Assembly: GCF_000287675.1 (NCBI RefSeq)
Contig: NZ_ALJL01000023.1
Coordinates: 186,001-250,000 of the forward strand
Origin: Lachnoanaerobaculum sp. ICM7
GTDB lineage: Bacteria; Bacillota; Clostridia; Lachnospirales; Lachnospiraceae
DNA length: 64,000 nucleotides
Direction of reading: 5' to 3'
Position numbers and translations under genes: made by a program. Below the pieces are notes generated by a model, which was not told where the DNA came from, did not search any database, and saw nothing but the letters and a program-made list of their open reading frames with translations. Numbering within the stretch: the first letter of the stretch is position 1; each line of letters opens with the position of its first letter. This document shows positions 35,189 to 44,873 of the stretch, in pieces.

Positions 35189-36877
35189 TTACTCTGCTAT
35201 ATCGGCATATTCAAAGTGCCAGAAGCCGTCAGGTGAATGCCAGCTTCCTGTTATCTTATCACTCTGAAGATAGAAATCATTGTAATAAAGAAGCGGAACC
35301 ATAGCTGTATCCTTCATTATAAAGTCTTCAGCCTGATGTAAGTATCCGAATCTTGTCTGTGGATCTTTCTCTGTAGCCGCCTTACTCATAAGAGCATCAA
35401 ACTCCGGATTGCTGTACTTGGCATTGTTATTTCCGTTTCCGGTTAATGCAAGCTCCAAGATATTTGAAGGGTCATTATAATCCATTACCCAACCGTCTCT
35501 TGCTATCTGATAGTTACCCGATCTTCTCTGTGGTGTAAATGACTTCCACTCAACTATATTTACCTGTACCTTAAGACCAAGCTCACCCCATGCCTGCTGT
35601 AAATACTCGGCAATCTTTTTGTGATAACTTGCATCATTTGTTGAGTAAACCATCTCAGGTAAACCGACACCGTTCTCATATCCTGCTTCTTTTAAAAGCT
35701 CTTTAGCCTTTGCAAGATTGCCTGCATGATCGTCGATATTTATATAAGCGGATTTATCTGTTATATTATCCTGCCATGCTGTGCCGTTCCAGTCTGTTAC
35801 ACCTTCACTTACAAAGCCGCTTGCAGGAGTATATGTACCTGATGTAATTGTTTCTGAAATATACTTTCTGTCTAAAGCAAGTGAAAGTGCCTCTCTTACT
35901 TTCGGATCCTTAAACTCATCTAAGGTAGTGTTTAAATCAAGATAGTATGTTCCAAGTATAGGATCGATATGGAAGTCAGATCTTTCCTTTAATGTTGTGA
36001 TTTCCTGTGTAGGAACATCCTTAATCATTAAAGCATCACCTGATTCATATGCACTGAAAGTTGCGTTCTGGTCCTGCATAAGAAGACATTTGATACCGTC
36101 AAGCTTTATGGAATCCGCATCCCAATAGTTCTCGTTTTTCTCAAACATAAGGTAACTACCCGGTTCCCATCCTGTAAGCTTGAAAGGGCCTGTTGAGATA
36201 TATGTCTTAGGATCGATACTCCAACCGTCAGGATTTGCCTCTACAACATCCTTCTTAACAGGTGAAAGAGAAACAAATGCGGCAAGCTTATCAAAGTATG
36301 GTGTAGGCTTTGCCATATGTACAATCAAAGTCTTTTCATCCGGTGCCTCTACTTTTAACTTTGTAGGATCCGAATCTACTGTTGTATTTCCGTCAGCGTC
36401 AGGTCTTCCGATGGCATCATCATAGCCTTCCACCATTCCGAGTACGGTCTGTGCATAAGGTGCGGCAACATTCGGATCAACCAATCTCTGCCAGCTGTAT
36501 ACAAAATCATCAGCTGTAAGAACTGAACCGTCAGACCACTTTAAGCCGTCTCTTAAGTGGAATGTCCATGTAAGCTGGTCATCACTTACTTCATACTTCT
36601 CGGCAAGTCCCGGTACAACTTTTCCGTCTTTATCCATCTTTAAAAGATTGTCAAAAGCAAACAATATATAGTTTGCACCGTCTACGGCAGAGTTGAGTGC
36701 AGGGTCAATTGACTCTACATCGGGTCCGAGCTGAATTGTAAGTATCTTCTTACCTGCAGCTGTTTGTGTAGTATCACCACTTTTTGTACCTTCACCGCCT
36801 GATTTTGAACCGCCACACCCTGACAGGGCCATTGCACCGGCTATTGCCAATGCGGCAACAATAAATCTTTTTTTCAT
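35189..36877 (-). CDS. oppA: Oligopeptide-binding lipoprotein OppA, copy 1
   Basis: The 562-aa solute-binding protein has a lipoprotein signal (lipobox LSGC, Cys near residue 21) and a Ser/Gly/Thr-rich linker, then the family-5 peptide-binding fold: TWTFHLRDGLKWSDGSVLTADDFVYSWQR (read in part), YISTGPFKLTGWEPGSY, and SGNYQIARDGWVMDYNDPSN. The ATG at 36877 has GGAGGAGGA before it. It is the most distal of three tandem paralogues and the only one with its own promoter (36920-36948), so it may be regulated separately. Confidence 0.93.
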   Translation of the reverse strand: MKKRFIVAALAIAGAMALSGCGGSKSGGEGTKSGDTTQTAAGKKILTIQLGPDVESIDPALNSAVDGANYILFAFDNLLKMDKDGKVVPGLAEKYEVSDDQLTWTFHLRDGLKWSDGSVLTADDFVYSWQRLVDPNVAAPYAQTVLGMVEGYDDAIGRPDADGNTTVDSDPTKLKVEAPDEKTLIVHMAKPTPYFDKLAAFVSLSPVKKDVVEANPDGWSIDPKTYISTGPFKLTGWEPGSYLMFEKNENYWDADSIKLDGIKCLLMQDQNATFSAYESGDALMIKDVPTQEITTLKERSDFHIDPILGTYYLDLNTTLDEFKDPKVREALSLALDRKYISETITSGTYTPASGFVSEGVTDWNGTAWQDNITDKSAYINIDDHAGNLAKAKELLKEAGYENGVGLPEMVYSTNDASYHKKIAEYLQQAWGELGLKVQVNIVEWKSFTPQRRSGNYQIARDGWVMDYNDPSNILELALTGNGNNNAKYSNPEFDALMSKAATEKDPQTRFGYLHQAEDFIMKDTAMVPLLYYNDFYLQSDKITGSWHSPDGFWHFEYADIAE

Positions 36878-36902
36878 TAATTCCTCCTCCATTTTTAACT
36901 TT

Positions 36903-36948
36903 ATTCAATTATGTGAATAAATATACCATAATTGAATATCTTTGTCTA
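36903..36948 (-). promoter_or_regulatory. Promoter and palindromic operator of oppA copy 1
   Basis: On the minus strand, -35 TAGACA (36943-36948), 17 nt, -10 TATATT (36920-36925). An 11-bp palindrome (ATTCAATTATG, 36903-36913, and CATAATTGAAT, 36927-36937) frames the -10 box, a good place for a repressor. Confidence 0.65.
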
Positions 36949-37037
36949 CCCTTTAAATTAAATAAATAATATCTTGACAAGTTAAAACATTAGAAACTCA
37001 AATTTATGCATCAAAGATTATCAATATTTATACAAAA

Positions 37038-37063
37038 AGAGTCGGAAAGCAAATTCCGACTCT
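37038..37063 (-). terminator. Terminator after oppA copy 2
   Basis: A 10-bp stem (AGAGTCGGAA / TTCCGACTCT) with a 6-nt loop and a T run on the minus strand ends the oppBCDFA3A2 message before the promoter of copy 1. Confidence 0.88.
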
Positions 37064-37076
37064 AAAATATAATATA

Positions 37077-38729
37077 TTATTCTGCTATATCGGCATACTC
37101 AAAATGCCAAATACCGTCTGATGTATAGAAACTGTCTGTTATCTTATCGCTCTGAAGATATGTCTCATTTTGATAAAGTATCGGAATAACTCCGGCATCC
37201 TTTAAGAGAAGTTCCTCAGCCTGATGGAAATATCCGAATCTTGTCTTTGCATCAGACTCTTGTGCAGCCTTATCAAGGAGCGCATCAAACTCCGGACTTT
37301 TGTATCTTGAGCTGTTGTTTCCGTTTGAGCTGTATGCACACTCGAGAAGATTTGAAGGATCGTTGTAATCCATTACCCATCCGTCTCTTGCTATCTGATA
37401 GTTTCCGGATCTTCTCTGTGGTATAAATGACTTCCACTCAACGATATTTACTTCAACATTTATTCCAAGCTCTTTCCAAGCCTGCTGTAAGTACTCTGCA
37501 ACCTTCTTGTTAAGGCCTGCATCATTTGTTGTATATGACATAGCAGGAAGGCCTTCTCCGTTTGGATGTCCTGCCTCTGCTAAAAGTTCCTTAGCCTTTG
37601 CAAGGTTTGCATCAAAATTGTCATTATCAAAGTATACAGACTTATCTGTGATATTATCAGCCCATGCGCTTCCGTCCCAATCCACTACACCGTCAGGTAT
37701 AAAACCTGTTGCAGGTGCAAGTATACCTGCTGAAATAGTTTCCGCCATATACTTTCTGTCAAGTGCAAGTGAAAGTGCCTCTCTCACCTTAGGATCCTTA
37801 AACTCATCCAAATCATTGTTGATATCGATATATGATATTCCAAGCTTAGGACTGGACTTATAATCCGGTCTCTTCTGTATTGTTGTTATCTCCTGTACAG
37901 GATAATCCTTAATCATTAATGCATCTCCAGACTCATATGCGCTGAAAGCCGCATTCTGATCCTGCATAAGAAGACATTTAATACCGTCAAGCTTTATGGC
38001 ATCCTTATTCCAGTAATTTTCATTCTTTGTAACCAATAAATAACTTCCCTGCTTCCACTCTGTAAGCTTGAAAGGACCTGTTGAGATATATGTCTTAGGA
38101 TCAAGACTCCATCCGTCAGGATTTGCCTCTACTACATCTTTCTTTACAGGTGAAAGTGCTGCAAATGCCGCAAGTCTGTCAAAATAAGGTGCAGGATGTG
38201 ACATATGAACAACCAAAGTCTTATCATCCGGTGCCTCTACCTTAAGCTTTGTGACATCAGGATCTATTGTAGGATTACCGTCCGCATCAGGCTTACCGAT
38301 AGCCTCATCATATCCTTCTACCATTCCAAGTACAGTCTCTGCATATGGTGCTGCAACCTCAGGGTCAACCATTCTCTGCCAGCTGTATACAAAGTCGTTA
38401 GCACTGAACGCTGAACCGTCTGACCACTTAAGTCCGTCTCTTAGATGGAAAGTCCATGTAAGTCCGTCATCACTTACTTCATATTTCTCAGCCAAACTTG
38501 GCGCTATCTTGCCGCCCTTATCAAGTCTAAGCAAGTTGTCTGATATCATTGTTAAATAGTTTGCACCGTCAGCTGACTGATTGAGTGCAGGGTCAATTGT
38601 TTCAACATCAGGTCCTTCCTCAATAGTAAGGATCTTTCCGCTCTTACTTGCGGATTTTGAACCTCCACATGCTGAAAGTGCTACTGCTGCAGCAATTGTC
38701 AGTGTAGCCAAAAACAATCTTTTTCTCAT
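37077..38729 (-). CDS. oppA: Oligopeptide-binding lipoprotein OppA, copy 2
   Basis: The 550-aa protein has a lipobox LSAC near residue 20 and the same family-5 binding fold as copies 1 and 3 along its whole length, including QDQNAAFSAYESGDALMIKD and RRSGNYQIARDGWVMDYNDP. Compared with them it differs most around IQKRPDYKSSPKLGISYIDI and in ILAPATGFIPDGVVDW, parts of the peptide-facing lobe, so its specificity may differ. It follows copy 3 by 26 nt and shares its message. Confidence 0.92.
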   Translation of the reverse strand: MRKRLFLATLTIAAAVALSACGGSKSASKSGKILTIEEGPDVETIDPALNQSADGANYLTMISDNLLRLDKGGKIAPSLAEKYEVSDDGLTWTFHLRDGLKWSDGSAFSANDFVYSWQRMVDPEVAAPYAETVLGMVEGYDEAIGKPDADGNPTIDPDVTKLKVEAPDDKTLVVHMSHPAPYFDRLAAFAALSPVKKDVVEANPDGWSLDPKTYISTGPFKLTEWKQGSYLLVTKNENYWNKDAIKLDGIKCLLMQDQNAAFSAYESGDALMIKDYPVQEITTIQKRPDYKSSPKLGISYIDINNDLDEFKDPKVREALSLALDRKYMAETISAGILAPATGFIPDGVVDWDGSAWADNITDKSVYFDNDNFDANLAKAKELLAEAGHPNGEGLPAMSYTTNDAGLNKKVAEYLQQAWKELGINVEVNIVEWKSFIPQRRSGNYQIARDGWVMDYNDPSNLLECAYSSNGNNSSRYKSPEFDALLDKAAQESDAKTRFGYFHQAEELLLKDAGVIPILYQNETYLQSDKITDSFYTSDGIWHFEYADIAE

Positions 38730-38755
38730 AAATTCTCCTAAAATTCTAATATTTT

Positions 38756-40417
38756 TTATTCTGCAATATCGGCATACTCAAAGTGATATATACCGTCAGC
38801 CGTATGATAGCTGTCTTTTACCTTATCGCTCTGAAGATACATCTCATTGTAGTAAAGAAGCGGTGTTACACCCATGTCTCTCATAAGCATCTCCTCAGCC
38901 TGATGGAAATATCCGAATCTTGTCTGCGGATCCACCTCTTTAGCGGCTTTTTCTAAAAGTGCATCATACTCAGGATTTGAATACTTTGAGCTGTTATTTC
39001 CGTTTCCTGTCTGTGTAAGCTGAAGGATATTTGAAGGATCGTTGTAATCCATTACCCAACCGTCTCTTGCAATCTGATAGTTTCCGGATCTTCTCTGCGG
39101 TGTAAATGACTTCCACTCAACTATATTAACTTCTACATTAACTCCAAGCTCTTTCCATGCCTGCTGTAAATACTCGGCAATCTTCTTGTGATAAGCCGAA
39201 TCATTTGTTGAGTATGTAAGTGTAGGAAGTCCTTCACCGTTCGGATGTCCCGCCTCAGCCAAAAGCTCCTTAGCCTTTGCAAGGTTACCTGCGAAATCGT
39301 CAACATTTATATATACTGAAGGATCTGTAATATTATCTGCCCAAAGTGAGCCGTCCCAGTCTGATGTACCGGCACTTACAAATCCGCTTGCAGGAGTATA
39401 TGTACCTGCTGTAATAGTCTCTGAGATATACTTTCTGTCAAGTGCAAGTGAAAGCGCCTGACGAACTCTTGCATCCTTGAACTCATCCAATGTGTTGTTC
39501 AAGTCGATGAAATATGTTCCAAGCTGTGGATCAAGGTGATAGTCAGATCTCTTTTGCAATGTTGTAATTTCCTGTGTAGGAATATCCTTAATCATTAAAG
39601 CATCTCCCGACTCATATGCACTGAATGCGGCATTTTGATCCTGCATAAGAAGACATTTGATACCGTCAAGCTTTACGGCATCCTTGTTCCAGTAATTCTC
39701 ATTTTTCTCAAGCATTAAATAGCTGCCTGATTTCCACTCTGTAAGCTTGAACGGGCCTGAAGATATATATGTCTTAGGATCAAGTGTCCATCCGTCAGGA
39801 TTTGCATCTACCACATCCTTCTTTACAGGTGAAAGTGCGGCAAATGTTGCAAGCTTGTCAAAATAAGGTGTAGGTGATGACATATGAACAACCAAAGTCT
39901 TGTCATCGGTTGCCTCAACACCGAGTTTTGTAACATCAGGATCTATCGTAGGATTACCGTCGGCATCAGGTTTACCTATAGCCTCCTCATAACCTTCCAA
40001 CATTCCGAGAGTTATCTCCGCATATGGTGCGGCAACCTCAGGGTCGATCATTCTCTGCCAGCTATATACGAAGTCATTTGCTGTAAGATCTGAACCGTCC
40101 GACCACTTTAAGCCGTCTCTTAAGTGGAATGTCCATGTAAGTCCGTCATCACTTACTTCATATTTTTCAGCCAAACTTGGAGCTACCTTACCTTCCTTGT
40201 CAATTCTTAACAAGTTGTCAAAAAGATATGTGAGATAGTTTGCTCCGTCATTTGTTGTATTGAGTGCAGGGTCAATTGATTCCACTTCCGGTCCCAATTC
40301 GATAGTAAGAATCTTGCCTCCCGCCTTTGTAGCCGACTTTGATCCGCCACCGCCGCAACCTGCAAGTACAAGTGCACCGGTAAGAATCAATGTAGCTAAA
40401 ACCAATTGTTTCTTCAT
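38756..40417 (-). CDS. oppA: Oligopeptide-binding lipoprotein OppA, copy 3
   Basis: The 553-aa protein has a signal peptide ending in LAGC (about residue 20) followed by GGGGSK, then the family-5 peptide-binding fold. Near-identical blocks with copies 1 and 2 show a tandem triplication. It is the first binding-protein gene after oppF (44 nt gap) and so probably the one made together with the permease. It has an ordinary GGAGG ribosome binding site. Confidence 0.92.
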   Translation of the reverse strand: MKKQLVLATLILTGALVLAGCGGGGSKSATKAGGKILTIELGPEVESIDPALNTTNDGANYLTYLFDNLLRIDKEGKVAPSLAEKYEVSDDGLTWTFHLRDGLKWSDGSDLTANDFVYSWQRMIDPEVAAPYAEITLGMLEGYEEAIGKPDADGNPTIDPDVTKLGVEATDDKTLVVHMSSPTPYFDKLATFAALSPVKKDVVDANPDGWTLDPKTYISSGPFKLTEWKSGSYLMLEKNENYWNKDAVKLDGIKCLLMQDQNAAFSAYESGDALMIKDIPTQEITTLQKRSDYHLDPQLGTYFIDLNNTLDEFKDARVRQALSLALDRKYISETITAGTYTPASGFVSAGTSDWDGSLWADNITDPSVYINVDDFAGNLAKAKELLAEAGHPNGEGLPTLTYSTNDSAYHKKIAEYLQQAWKELGVNVEVNIVEWKSFTPQRRSGNYQIARDGWVMDYNDPSNILQLTQTGNGNNSSKYSNPEYDALLEKAAKEVDPQTRFGYFHQAEEMLMRDMGVTPLLYYNEMYLQSDKVKDSYHTADGIYHFEYADIAE

Positions 40418-40461
40418 AAATCCTCCTAAATATTTTTATCAAAACCAACAGGTTCTAATTT

Positions 40462-41514
40462 CTAGTTTATCCTCTCAATATTGTGGCAGGCTACAAAATG
40501 TCCTTTTTCCACTTCTCTCCACTTCGGAACTTCCATTGCACACTGCTCTGTAGCATATTTACATCTGGTTCTGAAATGGCATCCGCTTGGCGGATTAAGA
40601 GGTGAAGGCACTTCACCTTCAAGTACAATTCTCGATCTTTCTCTTGATACCTTAGGATCTGCTACAGGTATTGCAGAGATAAGACTCTTTGTATATGGAT
40701 GAAGCGGTCTGAATATAATCTCTCCTGAATCTGCAAGCTCGACCATTCTTCCAAGATACATAACACCGATTCTGTTACTTATATGATTTACAATAGAAAG
40801 GTCATGAGCGATAAACAGATAAGTAAGCCCTCTTTCCTTTTGTAAATCCTCAAACATATTTACAACCTGAGCCTGAATGGAAACGTCAAGTGCTGATACA
40901 GGCTCATCTGCAACGATAAAGTCAGGATCTACTACAAGCGCTCTTGCAATACCTACTCTTTGTCTTTGTCCTCCTGAGAACTCGTGAGGATATCTGTTGG
41001 CATGCTCGGAGTTAAGACCTACAGTCTTTAAAACTTCAATAATTTTGTCCTGTCTGTCTTTTTTTGAAGCCGCAATCTTATTGATATCGATAGCTTCACC
41101 GATAATATCTCCGACTGTCATTCTCGGATCAAGTGATGCATAAGGATCCTGGAAAACTATCTGAAGTTTTTTTCTGTAAGGATACATATTTACCGCTGTC
41201 TTTTTTCCAAGCTTAGGTACACCGTTTTCGATAATATCATTACCGTTCTCATCTACAAGAGGTACCTTTCCGCTGTCAAAAAGCACTTGGTCTTTGTACA
41301 TTATTCTTCCGTCTGTAGGCTCATAGAGTCTAAGTAAAGATCTACCTGTTGTGGTTTTACCGCAACCCGACTCTCCTACAAGTCCCAGAGTTTCTCCCTT
41401 TTCAATATAGAAAGAAACGTCATCCACAGCTCTTACATATTTTTTATTTTTACCAAAACCTCCAACAGGGAAGAATTGTTGTAAATGTTCAACTCTAATT
41501 ATTTTTTCAGACAT
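40462..41514 (-). CDS. oppF: Oligopeptide ABC transporter ATPase OppF
   Basis: The 350-aa ATPase has Walker A GESGCGKTTTGRS, Q-loop VFQDPYASLDPRM, signature [15 protein letters not shown], Walker B FIVADEPVSALD and the C-terminal oligopeptide-type motif with the cysteine cluster CHFRTRCKYATEQCAMEVP. Between Walker A and the Q-loop there is an extra stretch of roughly 25 residues (SGKVPLVDENGNDIIENG), not usual in OppF. It overlaps oppD by 16 nt. OppF and OppD form the mixed ATPase dimer of the peptide importer. Confidence 0.94.
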   Translation of the reverse strand: MSEKIIRVEHLQQFFPVGGFGKNKKYVRAVDDVSFYIEKGETLGLVGESGCGKTTTGRSLLRLYEPTDGRIMYKDQVLFDSGKVPLVDENGNDIIENGVPKLGKKTAVNMYPYRKKLQIVFQDPYASLDPRMTVGDIIGEAIDINKIAASKKDRQDKIIEVLKTVGLNSEHANRYPHEFSGGQRQRVGIARALVVDPDFIVADEPVSALDVSIQAQVVNMFEDLQKERGLTYLFIAHDLSIVNHISNRIGVMYLGRMVELADSGEIIFRPLHPYTKSLISAIPVADPKVSRERSRIVLEGEVPSPLNPPSGCHFRTRCKYATEQCAMEVPKWREVEKGHFVACHNIERIN

Positions 41515-42515
41515 ACTGATTCTCCCTCTGTATTATTATCTTCTTCCAACTCATTTAACCAACACTGTGAATAATGAGTTTCACTGAAATCCTTAACAGG
41601 CGGCATTTCTCTTAAGCATATCTTCATACAAGAATCACACCTGGAAGCAAAAGGACAACCCTTCGGCGGATTAAGCATATCCACCGGTGTACCTTCGATA
41701 GGTACAAGTCTTTCATAATCAGCCTCATACATCTTAGGAATACTCTTTAAAAGTCCCTTTGTATATTCATGCTTAGGATTGTAAAAAATATCGTCTGTAA
41801 GACCGCTCTCTATAATTTTTCCCGCATACATAACCGCTATTCTGTCACAGATATTTGCAACTACACCAAGGTCATGTGTAATCATAATAATTGCCATGCC
41901 AAGCTTATTCTTAAGCTCAATCATAAGCTCTATAATCTGTGCCTGAATAGTAACGTCAAGCGCTGTTGTAGGCTCATCCGCTATCAGAAGTTTAGGCTCG
42001 CAGGCAAGCGCCATCGCAATCATAACTCTCTGTCTCATACCTCCGGAGAGCTCATGAGGATATTGCTTAAGTCTCTTATCAGGCTCGTTTATTCCTACCA
42101 AAGTAAGAAGCTCTTTTGCTCTTTCCTTAGCCTCTTTTTTATTCTTATTTGTATGCAGAAGTATAACTTCCATTATCTGGTTTCCGATAGTATATACCGG
42201 ATTCAAGCTGGTCATAGGATCCTGGAAAATTATTGAAACTTCATTTCCACGGATTTTTCTCATTTCTTTTTCACTCATTTCATTGATATGATATCCGTTG
42301 AAGTATAAATCTCCACCTATGATCTTTCCCGGATTTGCTATAAGCCCCATAAGAGAATAGCTTGTAACACTCTTTCCGGAGCCTGACTCTCCTACTACTC
42401 CCAGCACTTCTCCTTCGTTTACATAGAAGGAAACATCATCTAAGGCTTTCACCTCTCCTGCCGGAGTAAAGAAGGAAAGTCTCTCATGTTCTATATCTAC
42501 AAGATGTTTACTCAT
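41499..42515 (-). CDS. oppD: Oligopeptide ABC transporter ATPase OppD
   Basis: The 338-aa ATPase has Walker A GESGSGKSVTSYS, IFQDPMTSLNPVY, signature LSGGMRQRVMIAMAL, Walker B LLIADEPTTALD and the peptide-transporter C-terminal region with GCPFASRCDSCMKIC. The order oppB-C-D-F-A is the common Firmicutes order. It starts after AAAGGAAGGTAATT, 12 nt after oppC. Confidence 0.95.
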   Translation of the reverse strand: MSKHLVDIEHERLSFFTPAGEVKALDDVSFYVNEGEVLGVVGESGSGKSVTSYSLMGLIANPGKIIGGDLYFNGYHINEMSEKEMRKIRGNEVSIIFQDPMTSLNPVYTIGNQIMEVILLHTNKNKKEAKERAKELLTLVGINEPDKRLKQYPHELSGGMRQRVMIAMALACEPKLLIADEPTTALDVTIQAQIIELMIELKNKLGMAIIMITHDLGVVANICDRIAVMYAGKIIESGLTDDIFYNPKHEYTKGLLKSIPKMYEADYERLVPIEGTPVDMLNPPKGCPFASRCDSCMKICLREMPPVKDFSETHYSQCWLNELEEDNNTEGESVCLKK

Positions 42516-42527
42516 AATTACCTTCCT

Positions 42528-43574
42528 TTAATTCTTTAGCTTAGGGTCAAATGCATCACGGAGTCCGTCTCCCAAAAGGTTAAGACTAAGTATTATCAAA
42601 CTGATAAGTATTGCCGGTGCGAACAAAAGATGTGGATATGACTGCAATCCTGTTATTGCATCGGAAGCAAGTGAACCGAGAGACGGCATAGGAACAGCCA
42701 CACCAAGTCCCAAAAATGACAAATAACTTTCTGTAAATATAGCAGAAGGTATTTGCAATGTAGTTGTAACAATCAATGTACCGATAGTATTTGTAAGCAA
42801 GTGCTTTCTGATAATCTGGCCGCTCTTTGCACCAAGTGCTCTTGCAGCTGTTACATACTCCTGCTCCTTTAATACAAGTATCTGTCCACGGACAATTCTT
42901 GCCATACCTACCCAGTAAAGAAGGGCAAAAACTATAAATATACTTATAAGGTTTATACCGAGAACATTGATCCAACCAAATCCAGGTGCAGACGCCAAAA
43001 GCTTCATAGGCTTCTTAAGCGCAAATGTAAGAAGTATTATAAGTAATATATCAGGAACTGTATATATTATATCTACAATTCTCATCATTATAAGGTCAAC
43101 CCATCCGCCGGTAAATGCCGCAACGGAACCGTAAATTGAACCGATTATAAGCACGATAAATGATGCCAAAAGTCCTACTATAAGTGAAATTCTGGCTCCC
43201 ATCATTACTCTTATGGCATAGTCTCTTCCAAGACTGTCAGTTCCTAGTATATGTGGAAATACCTTCTCTCCTGCAGCGATTCTTGCAAGTTCTCCTGCAG
43301 AATACTGCATAGGCATAAGTCTCTCACTACCCTTTAACTGTATTGCATAGTTATATGGGTAAAATATCGGCACTATAAATGCAAGTATCAATATAACAAA
43401 AAATACTGCCAAAGATGCAAGTGCCACTTTATTCTTTAAAAGTCTTCGAAATCCGTCCTGCCAGAAGCTGACACTTTGACGCATCACTACCAGACTTTCT
43501 TTTTCTTCTTTGCTGGCAGGCAAAAAATCTTCAGGCGATAAATTTAAATGCCCTGAAATAATATGTTTGCTCAT
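42528..43574 (-). CDS. oppC: Oligopeptide ABC transporter permease OppC
   Basis: The 348-aa permease starts with a cytosolic tail (LNLSPEDFLPASKEEKE), a first span at about 50-70 and five more, and the EAA loop EQEYVTAARALGAKSGQIIRKHLL that docks on the ATPases. ATG 43574 fits the family start but has no near ribosome binding site; an in-frame GTG at 43592 lies 22 nt after AAAGGAGAAGG and is a possible alternative. It follows oppB by about 55 nt. Confidence 0.92.
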   Translation of the reverse strand: MSKHIISGHLNLSPEDFLPASKEEKESLVVMRQSVSFWQDGFRRLLKNKVALASLAVFFVILILAFIVPIFYPYNYAIQLKGSERLMPMQYSAGELARIAAGEKVFPHILGTDSLGRDYAIRVMMGARISLIVGLLASFIVLIIGSIYGSVAAFTGGWVDLIMMRIVDIIYTVPDILLIILLTFALKKPMKLLASAPGFGWINVLGINLISIFIVFALLYWVGMARIVRGQILVLKEQEYVTAARALGAKSGQIIRKHLLTNTIGTLIVTTTLQIPSAIFTESYLSFLGLGVAVPMPSLGSLASDAITGLQSYPHLLFAPAILISLIILSLNLLGDGLRDAFDPKLKN

Positions 43575-43629
43575 TATATATAGGGATGCCACAAAGTACT
43601 TGTGACAACCTTCTCCTTTCTTATAGGCT

Positions 43630-44547
43630 TTACTTAAGTTTTATTCTAGGATCTACGATCGTATATGTGATATCTACCACTACGTTCATAAAAATAATAA
43701 GAGTTGCCAGGAATATGGTGGTTCCCATGATAACTGTATAGTCCTGATTTATAACAGAACTTACAAATTCACCCCCAAGTCCCGGAATGGTAAATATCTT
43801 CTCTACAACAAAGCTTCCTACAAGTGTATACGCTACAAGCGGACCCATATATGTAATGATAGGCAAAATAGCATTTCTGAGCGCATGCTTAAACAAAATA
43901 ACATTCTCTGAGAGACCCTTTGCTCTTGCTGTTCTCATATAGTCCTGTCCAAGTACGTCAAGCATTGAAGATCTCATCTGTCTTGCAATATAAGCTGTAG
44001 GATAAAATGAAAGCGCAAGTACCGGCATAATGTAGTTTAACGGTGATGTAAGTCCATATGTAGGCAAAAGTTCAAGCTTTACGCCTAAGAAGTACATTAG
44101 AATAGTACAAACAACGAAACTCGGTACCGCTATTCCCAAAGTTGCAAACATTATAATAAGTCTGTCAAGTACCTTTCCTCTGTTAAGTGCGGCAATGGAA
44201 CCCAAAGGCACTCCGAATATTAATGCAAGGACTATAGATATTCCACCCACTCTGGCAGAAACAGGAAATTTTGTGGATATTATCTGAGCTACGTCTCTTC
44301 CTCTTTGCTTTATACTTATTCCAAAATCACCTTTCAATGCATTTTTAAAATAATTTATATACTGCACTGTGATAGGCTTATCAAGGCCATATTTTACCTC
44401 CAATGCTTTTTGAGCCGCTTTTGAAATTGACTTATCCGCAGCGAAAGGTCCACCCGGAACTTGTTGCATCAGGAAAAAAGTCAAGGTTGATACGATGAAT
44501 ATTGTTGCTATTCCGAATATCAACCTTTTGATAATATACTTTAACAC
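43630..44547 (-). CDS. oppB: Oligopeptide ABC transporter permease OppB
   Basis: The 305-aa permease has the family start LKYIIKRLIFGIATIFIVSTLTF, a long periplasmic-side segment (PGGPFAADKSISKAAQKALE) and six spans with the EAA loop DYMRTARAKGLSENVILFKHALRNA. The start is GTG 44547 with AAAGGAGAGG before it; the in-frame opening upstream (to 44664) covers the leader hairpin and is not used. It is the first gene of the opp operon, behind an attenuator-like leader. Confidence 0.94.
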   Translation of the reverse strand: MLKYIIKRLIFGIATIFIVSTLTFFLMQQVPGGPFAADKSISKAAQKALEVKYGLDKPITVQYINYFKNALKGDFGISIKQRGRDVAQIISTKFPVSARVGGISIVLALIFGVPLGSIAALNRGKVLDRLIIMFATLGIAVPSFVVCTILMYFLGVKLELLPTYGLTSPLNYIMPVLALSFYPTAYIARQMRSSMLDVLGQDYMRTARAKGLSENVILFKHALRNAILPIITYMGPLVAYTLVGSFVVEKIFTIPGLGGEFVSSVINQDYTVIMGTTIFLATLIIFMNVVVDITYTIVDPRIKLK

Positions 44548-44655
44548 GATTTCCTCTCCTTTACTTTTTATTTTTCTATAAGTTATTAAAGTATTTTGCC
44601 AATATTTTATGCTTTTAGATATTTTCACATAGAAATAAAAGCTTGTACAAAAAAT

Positions 44656-44689
44656 AGTAGGCAAGCACCGTTGCTGAATATTGCCTACT
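44656..44689 (-). terminator. Terminator-like attenuator in the opp leader
   Basis: Between the opp promoter and oppB, AGTAGGCAA and TTGCCTACT (9 bp, 16-nt loop) are followed on the minus strand by ATTTTTTG. As it is within the transcribed leader, it should end part of the transcripts and could be controlled. Confidence 0.75.
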
Positions 44690-44698
44690 TCCTACACA

Positions 44699-44727
44699 AT
44701 TATACACTATTCTATTATCTTTTTCAA
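44699..44727 (-). promoter_or_regulatory. Promoter of oppBCDFA
   Basis: On the minus strand, -35 TTGAAA (44722-44727), 17 nt, -10 TATAAT (44699-44704). It is about 150 nt before the oppB start codon. The rest of the gap between this and the V-ATPase promoter (44728-44873) is AT-rich and shows no gene. Confidence 0.8.
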
Positions 44728-44873
44728 GACTCTGTTCGTATAGCGTGCACTTATGTTTGTCAATAAAATACATGATTTTTTTTGCAATTTCAGTTTTATA
44801 TTTCTTTATATTTTCTTTATCTTCTTTATGCAATATATCCCTTTACTTTTTTTAAAAAAGGTATATGATATTT

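Noticed and set aside
44615-44833. A 72-codon minus-strand frame before oppB
   Set aside because: It spans the opp promoter and the attenuator hairpin, has no ribosome binding site and unnatural composition.
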